Part shown: positions 60,170 to 64,000 of the stretch, one piece after another
Layout of the letters: each line of letters opens with the position of its first letter
Position numbering within the stretch: position 1 is the first letter of the stretch
DNA from: Pelobacter seleniigenes DSM 18267
GTDB taxonomy: Bacteria; Desulfobacterota; Desulfuromonadia; Desulfuromonadales; Geopsychrobacteraceae
Length of the DNA stretch: 64,000 nt
Assembly: GCF_000711225.1 (NCBI RefSeq)
Contig: NZ_JOMG01000002.1
Location: forward strand, 1,438,501-1,502,500
Direction of reading: 5' to 3'
Position numbers and translations under genes: made by a program
The notes under the pieces: generated by a model
Databases searched by the model: none
What the model saw: the letters and a program-made list of their open reading frames with translations, nothing else
Told to the model about the DNA's origin: nothing

Positions 60170-60867
60170 GAGTCCTCCCGAAACCGGTAACCGACTCCAC
60201 GGACCGTTTCGATATAATTGCCACACGAGCCGAGCTTTTTCCGTAAGCCGGCAATCTGAACATCGACCGCCCGATCAGTGACCGCATAATCCTCACCGCG
60301 CACTGCATTGACAATCTGGTAGCGGGTAAAAACCCAGCCGGGACGACTGGCCAGGGCAACCAGAACTCTGAATTCCGTGAAGGTCAGATCAACACTTTTC
60401 CCTTCCACCTGAACCAGGTTCCGGCCACGATGAATCGCCAGCTGATCAAACACCAGCTCATCCTGCTCCTGCTGGCTGCTTTCTTCTTTACGCCGTCGCA
60501 AGACGGCCTGAATTCTGGCAAGAAGAACCTTGATGCTGAAGGGCTTGGTGACATAATCGTCTGCGCCGAGTTCGAGACCCTTGACCACATCGCTCTCTTC
60601 CCCCTTGGCCGTGAGCATAATAATCGGTATATTCCTGGTCGCCTCATCAGCCCGCAAGCGCCGACAGATCTCCAGTCCGTCGATTCCCGGCAGCATCAAA
60701 TCCAGCAGGACCAAATCGGGCTGGGAGCTGATCACACTCTTCAACCCCTCTTCGCCGCAGGATGCACAAATCACATTAAAATCAGCCTTCATCAGATTGA
60801 AATGAAGCAAGGCTAAAATATCTTCTTCATCTTCTACGATCAAAACAGTTTTCTTTGATTCACTCAT
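60166..60867 (-). CDS. phoB: Phosphate response regulator PhoB
   Basis: A 233-residue OmpR/PhoB regulator. Receiver: VLIVEDEEDILALLHFNL, phospho-acceptor LVLLDLMLPGIDGLEI, and DDYVTKPFSIKVLLARIQAV. DNA-binding winged helix: LTFTEFRVLVALASRPGWVF, AVTDRAVDVQIAGLRKKLG and ETVRGVGYRFRE. It activates pst and other phosphate-starvation genes. Its gene lies 53 kb from the pst operon in this window, and its own promoter carries a Pho-box-like array at 60909-60936, so it is probably autoregulated. Confidence 0.94.
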   Translation of the reverse strand: MSESKKTVLIVEDEEDILALLHFNLMKADFNVICASCGEEGLKSVISSQPDLVLLDLMLPGIDGLEICRRLRADEATRNIPIIMLTAKGEESDVVKGLELGADDYVTKPFSIKVLLARIQAVLRRRKEESSQQEQDELVFDQLAIHRGRNLVQVEGKSVDLTFTEFRVLVALASRPGWVFTRYQIVNAVRGEDYAVTDRAVDVQIAGLRKKLGSCGNYIETVRGVGYRFREDS

Positions 60868-60908
60868 ACCTATCCTCGTGGAGTAAAATTTGCATAGATT
60901 TAGAAAGA

Positions 60909-60936
60909 TCGTAGTTCTTTGTTAGTTTTTTATGAG
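60909..60936 (-). promoter_or_regulatory. Candidate Pho box of phoB-phoR
   Basis: Toward phoB, CTCATA (60931-60936), CTAACA (60920-60925) and CTACGA (60909-60914) are each 11 bp apart; the site ends 41 bp before the phoB ATG. CTAACAAAG is identical to the last unit of the pstS site. The remaining 60868-61094 is AT-rich and also holds the cspA leader and promoter. Confidence 0.68.
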
Positions 60937-61094
60937 AAATTCCATAGATTTTATCTTTCTTTCCATTTTTTGACGGAATTTTTACAAACAACAGCAATTT
61001 ATGAAAAAATAACATTGTTTTTAAATGACTCTTATGCTAGAAGCGATTTTATCGTGTCTCGGTTACCCTCGCAAAACGCATAAGGAGTCAAAGC

Positions 61095-61295
61095 ATGGCA
61101 GAAGGTACTGTAAAATGGTTTAACGATTCAAAAGGTTTTGGTTTTATCGAGCAGGACAATGGCCCCGATGTCTTTGTCCATTTCTCGGCAATTCAGTCTG
61201 ATGGATTCAAATCCCTGGCTGAGGGCGATCGGGTGACTTTTGATGTTATCCAGGGAGAAAAAGGTCCACAATCAGCAAATGTTGTAAAAGTCTAA
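61095..61295 (+). CDS. cspA: Cold-shock-domain protein
   Basis: A 66-residue cold-shock protein with RNP1 KGFGFIEQD and RNP2 DVFVHFSAI, starting [17 protein letters not shown]. It binds single-stranded RNA/DNA and melts structures. CATAAGGAGTCAAAGC gives a strong ribosome site. An AT-rich leader of perhaps 70 bases lies upstream, usual for Csp genes. Which cold-shock paralogue it is cannot be told, so cspA is used generically. Confidence 0.95.
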   Translation: MAEGTVKWFNDSKGFGFIEQDNGPDVFVHFSAIQSDGFKSLAEGDRVTFDVIQGEKGPQSANVVKV

Positions 61296-61361
61296 CACTT
61301 ACCGTCGTCGGCGGTTTCTTCCGACACTAAACGGATCAATTTCTTTGAGGGTTAACCAAAA

Positions 61362-61395
61362 AACTCCACGGCTCTGCCGTGGAGTTTTTCCTTTT
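61362..61395. terminator. Bidirectional terminator between cspA and nth
   Basis: AACTCCACGGC-TCT-GCCGTGGAGTT with an A-run before and TTTTTCCTTTT after. It lies between the convergent cspA and nth genes and can serve both. Confidence 0.9.
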
Positions 61396-61399
61396 CTAA

Positions 61400-62041
61400 T
61401 CAGCTCGATCGCGCAACGCCTTTGCGCGGACATAAAGCAACGACACCACATCGACTGCATTGCGGAGTGGGGGCTTTGCAGCAAGCTCTGCCATGGGCGA
61501 TCAGGGTATGGCTGCATTGGGTCCACTCAGTCTGCGGCAGCAGTCGACAGAGGTCCTTCTCAATCTTTTCCGGATCGTCCTCTTTGGTCCAGCCGAACCG
61601 GCGTGACAACCGTTTGACATGGGTATCCACAACCATACCCGGGATGCCGTAGGCATTTCCCAGCACAACATTGGCAGTTTTGCGGCCAACCCCGCTTAAG
61701 GCAACCAGAGCATTCAGATCCGCAGGAACCTGCCCCTGGTGAAACTCCAAAAGCTGTTGGGAAGACTGGATCAGGTTCTTGGCTTTATTGCGGAAAAACC
61801 CGGTGGTCCGAATCAGCTCCTCGACCTGCTCCTGGCTTGCCGCTGCCATCTGCTGCGGACCTGGCAGCTGTTTAAACAGTTCCCTGGTCACCATATTTAC
61901 CCTGACGTCGGTACACTGAGCAGATAGAATTGTCGCCACCAGCAGTTGCCAGGGAGTTTCATAATTGAGGGCACATTCTGCCGCGGGGTAGAGTTCTTCC
62001 AATGCCCTCAACAGCTTGATTGCCTGTTCAGATTTTTTCAT
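61400..62041 (-). CDS. nth: Endonuclease III
   Basis: A 213-residue DNA glycosylase/AP lyase. The helix-hairpin-helix with catalytic lysine is LSGVGRKTANVVLG, the catalytic aspartate is in MVVDTHVKRLSRR, and the C-terminal [4Fe-4S] ligands follow the C-x6-C-x2-C-x5-C rule (CKAPTPQC, SRC, GVVALC). It removes oxidised pyrimidines. I use the ATG at 62039-62041 (MKKSEQAI); a GTG six codons upstream is possible, and the ribosome site is weak for both. Confidence 0.95.
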   Translation of the reverse strand: MKKSEQAIKLLRALEELYPAAECALNYETPWQLLVATILSAQCTDVRVNMVTRELFKQLPGPQQMAAASQEQVEELIRTTGFFRNKAKNLIQSSQQLLEFHQGQVPADLNALVALSGVGRKTANVVLGNAYGIPGMVVDTHVKRLSRRFGWTKEDDPEKIEKDLCRLLPQTEWTQCSHTLIAHGRACCKAPTPQCSRCGVVALCPRKGVARSS

Positions 62042-62071
62042 GCTTAGCGACTTATCCACAAAATAAACAAC

Positions 62072-62815
62072 TTATCCACAAACGGGATCAGGATGCTTGG
62101 ATGCAATTCTTGCCGAGTTTTTGATCTTAAGAATCTTGCGTGTTTCTTTTGTTTCAACATCCAGAACCAGTGGCAGATGGGGGGAAGCCATTTTGGCAAG
62201 CGAGGTCCTGATAACTTCTCCGGCCAAGGTGCGAATCGGACCGCGCAGATAAATCCGGTCGCGCCCCCAGAGGGGAAACCGACCTGGATAGTTAGCCCGC
62301 CAGAGGGGAAGGGAAGCCCGTTTTAAATCGCGGGCGGAATGGAGTTGCCCCAGATCCCACAGCGGCAGCCCGAAGTCGCCAGCGACGATGGTTGCACAGG
62401 GAAAAGAAGGGTTGTTAAGAATTTGCTCGCTTAATAACAACCGAACCTGTTCCAACCGCTGCCAAAGGTCCCAGGAAAGACTGACGTTGAACAAATGGAC
62501 CCGCTCCTCCGCCCAATCGAGATCGGCACGCAGACAACGACCTCCGTAGCCGAGAGGGGACGCCTGAATATTATGGAGGGGAAAGCGTGACAGAAACGCA
62601 CAGCCGCCTTCGGTTTCAGGCCCGTAGTGATTTAATCCGACCCGCTCGGACAACAGTTTGAGGCTGGTTGCACCGAGTGCTGAACCGATCCCCTGCAACA
62701 GAACCAGATCGACATGCTGGGCACGGATCACCTTCGCACTCAATTCCGGTGTGAGTTTCCCGGAAGCGTTCAGCAATCCGTTGATGTGATAACTCATGAT
62801 CCGGAATGTCGTCAT
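62072..62815 (-). CDS. Endonuclease/exonuclease/phosphatase-fold protein with degraded active site
   Basis: A 247-residue protein of the EEP (exonuclease III/DNase I-like) fold: FRIMSYHINGLLNASG, VDLVLLQGIGSALGA, TIVAGDFGLPLWD, RDRIYLRG and SPHLPLVLDV line up with the conserved blocks. The metal-binding Glu of the QE motif is Gly, the Asn of GDFN is Gly, and the Asp before the last His is Pro. The canonical hydrolytic chemistry is therefore probably lost, leaving a binding role. AGGGAGAGGG precedes the ATG. It is upstream of nth in the same direction, 30 bp apart. Confidence 0.82.
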   Translation of the reverse strand: MTTFRIMSYHINGLLNASGKLTPELSAKVIRAQHVDLVLLQGIGSALGATSLKLLSERVGLNHYGPETEGGCAFLSRFPLHNIQASPLGYGGRCLRADLDWAEERVHLFNVSLSWDLWQRLEQVRLLLSEQILNNPSFPCATIVAGDFGLPLWDLGQLHSARDLKRASLPLWRANYPGRFPLWGRDRIYLRGPIRTLAGEVIRTSLAKMASPHLPLVLDVETKETRKILKIKNSARIASKHPDPVCG

Positions 62816-62877
62816 CCCTCTCCCTTTATCCGGACAACACCCTTGAACATATCCGGTGCCGACGTTGGTTCATATCC

Positions 62878-63444
62878 TCAATTGAGCAACCTGACCGTCT
62901 CAATAATAACCTGAGAGTCAGGATAATCTCTGAACAAAGCGCTTTTGGTAATGGTCTTAACCCGACCTATTTTTTCAACGACATCCATGCCTTCAATAAC
63001 TTTTCCAAACACGGCATAGCCGAATGCTCTTGCTGTCGGTCCGTTATGATTCAAAAATTTATTATCAACCAGGTTGATAAAAAACTGACTGGTCGCGCTG
63101 TTGATATCACTGGTTCGGGCCATGGCAATGGTTCCTTTGTCATTTTTCAGCCCATTGTCTGCTTCATTCTTGATCGGCGGGAGAGTCTCTTTCCGTGTTC
63201 CGGTCTGATCAAAACCGCCCCCCTGGATCATGAATCCACCGATCACCCGATGAAAAATTGTTCCATCATAAAAGCCATTTTGAACGTATTTGATAAAATT
63301 ATCGACTGTCTGCGGAGCTTTATCCGAATTCAGTTCAATTTTTATCATTCCCAGATTGGTTTTCATTTCAACGATCGGCCCGGCATAGGCAGCGGTCGTT
63401 GTCAAAGTCAGAACCGTAAATAAATAAAAAAGAACTTTGTTCAT
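62878..63444 (-). CDS. Periplasmic cyclophilin-type peptidyl-prolyl isomerase
   Basis: A 188-residue cyclophilin with a signal peptide (about 1-21, VLTLTTTAAYAGP). Active-site segments: FHRVIGGFMIQGGGFDQTGT, MARTSDINSATSQFFINL and AFGYAVFGKVIEGMDVV. It should speed up proline isomerisation during folding of exported proteins, like PpiA of E. coli. It stands upstream of the EEP gene in the same direction with a 62-bp gap, so a shared transcript is possible. Confidence 0.93.
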   Translation of the reverse strand: MNKVLFYLFTVLTLTTTAAYAGPIVEMKTNLGMIKIELNSDKAPQTVDNFIKYVQNGFYDGTIFHRVIGGFMIQGGGFDQTGTRKETLPPIKNEADNGLKNDKGTIAMARTSDINSATSQFFINLVDNKFLNHNGPTARAFGYAVFGKVIEGMDVVEKIGRVKTITKSALFRDYPDSQVIIETVRLLN

Positions 63445-63612
63445 AGGGACTGCCTCTTTATCTGGATGATGAAAATAATCAAACCTCTGTCTTTGCCGCT
63501 CTTAATCGCTGAAAAGCACTATTCTCTTCTCATAAAATCAACAAGTTATCATATTTTTTTGGAATTTGAAGGCCCGCCAACAGTTTCCACACACTGTTAA
63601 ATGACCCTCTTT

Positions 63613-64000
63613 TCAGCTCATCAAGCTTTCTGGCTTCAGATCTCGCAGCATCAGATCGCTGACTGCCTGTCTGGGATCTTTATTCTGATAAAGGATTTGA
63701 TACATCTGCTCAATAATCGGAACGTCCACATTCAATTTATGAGCGAGTTGAAAAGCTGACAGGGTCGTTTTAACCCCTTCGGCAATCATGGTCATACCGG
63801 CCAGGATATCATCAAGCTTGCGCCCTTTTCCCAGTTCAATGCCGACACTACGATTACGGGATAGGTCTCCTGTACAGGTCAGCACAAGATCGCCCATTCC
63901 CGCCAAACCGGCAAAAGTGTCAGCTTTACCACCTAGTTTCAGGCCTAAACGGGTCATTTCCGCCAATCCCCGCGTAATCAGTGCGGCTCGGCTGTTATAA
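63613..64000 (-). CDS. gpsA: Glycerol-3-phosphate dehydrogenase [NAD(P)+], C-terminal part
   Basis: Only the last 129 codons are in the window; the gene continues beyond the right edge. The C-terminal domain shows [19 protein letters not shown], the conserved [49 protein letters not shown] and [20 protein letters not shown]. It makes glycerol-3-phosphate from dihydroxyacetone phosphate for phospholipid synthesis. No start can be given. Confidence 0.95.
   Translation of the reverse strand, partial: YNSRAALITRGLAEMTRLGLKLGGKADTFAGLAGMGDLVLTCTGDLSRNRSVGIELGKGRKLDDILAGMTMIAEGVKTTLSAFQLAHKLNVDVPIIEQMYQILYQNKDPRQAVSDLMLRDLKPESLMS

Noticed and set aside
1-64000. tRNA, rRNA, tmRNA, CRISPR array, prophage, integrase or IS transposase gene
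   Set aside because: None was seen on either strand by inspection; small structured RNAs cannot be excluded without a covariance-model search.

Overview
The window looks like chromosomal DNA of a moderately GC-rich, Gram-negative bacterium. Gene content and style point to the Desulfuromonadia (the Geobacter/Desulfuromonas group, formerly Deltaproteobacteria). The clues are long-form PstC/PstA, CHAD/CYTH polyphosphate proteins, a sigma-54 promoter next to periplasmic metal-stress proteins, short YHS and SHOCT proteins, and the short interspersed repeats. This placement is an inference from gene content; no rRNA or tRNA gene was seen.

Layout. 0-7 kb: a truncated membrane sensor, then the phosphate uptake operon pstS-pstC-pstA-pstB-phoU on the minus strand. 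7-10 kb: a small unknown gene, a trans-sulfuration enzyme and cysK. 10-17 kb: a HAMP-only membrane sensor, then a four-gene minus-strand operon (an 816-residue unknown protein, phosphatidylserine decarboxylase, an Lgt-like membrane protein, DUF2062). 17-23 kb: PIN-PhoH ATPase, FRG protein, a PHP-glycosyltransferase fusion and a radical SAM protein. 23-34 kb: an envelope/metal island of two divergent clusters. The leftward one (lipoproteins, zinc ribbon, ZraP/CpxP-like protein) starts at a textbook sigma-54 promoter. The rightward one (MerR regulator, Spy-like protein, Cu-type P-ATPase, YHS, DUF302 and SHOCT proteins) starts at a ZntR-type MerR operator. Two copies of a short repeat follow, one of them split by a nested 160-bp MITE-like element. 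34-38 kb: GNAT, GFA, two MDR oxidoreductases and a MarR regulator. 38-48 kb: a polyphosphate region. It holds a leftward operon CHAD - ParA - CYTH - ribbon-helix-helix - lysine-rich HhH protein, then sixA, ppx, a 51-residue lysine-rich zinc-ribbon protein and ppk. 48-64 kb: a VTT-flavoprotein fusion, an OlsF-like double acyltransferase, a response-regulator/kinase hybrid, EamA, trmO, acnA, phoR-phoB, cspA, nth, a degenerate EEP protein, a cyclophilin and truncated gpsA.

The unifying theme is phosphate. The three genes expected to answer phosphate starvation (pstS, phoB, ppk) each carry an upstream site built of CTAACA-like hexamers repeated every 11 bp, in the orientation of the gene. I propose this as the local Pho box. 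The most novel candidate is the CHAD-ParA-CYTH-RHH-HhH operon. Its content suggests a ParA-driven system for positioning or inheriting polyphosphate granules, with the CHAD protein as the granule-binding adaptor and the basic-tailed ribbon-helix-helix protein as the ATPase partner.
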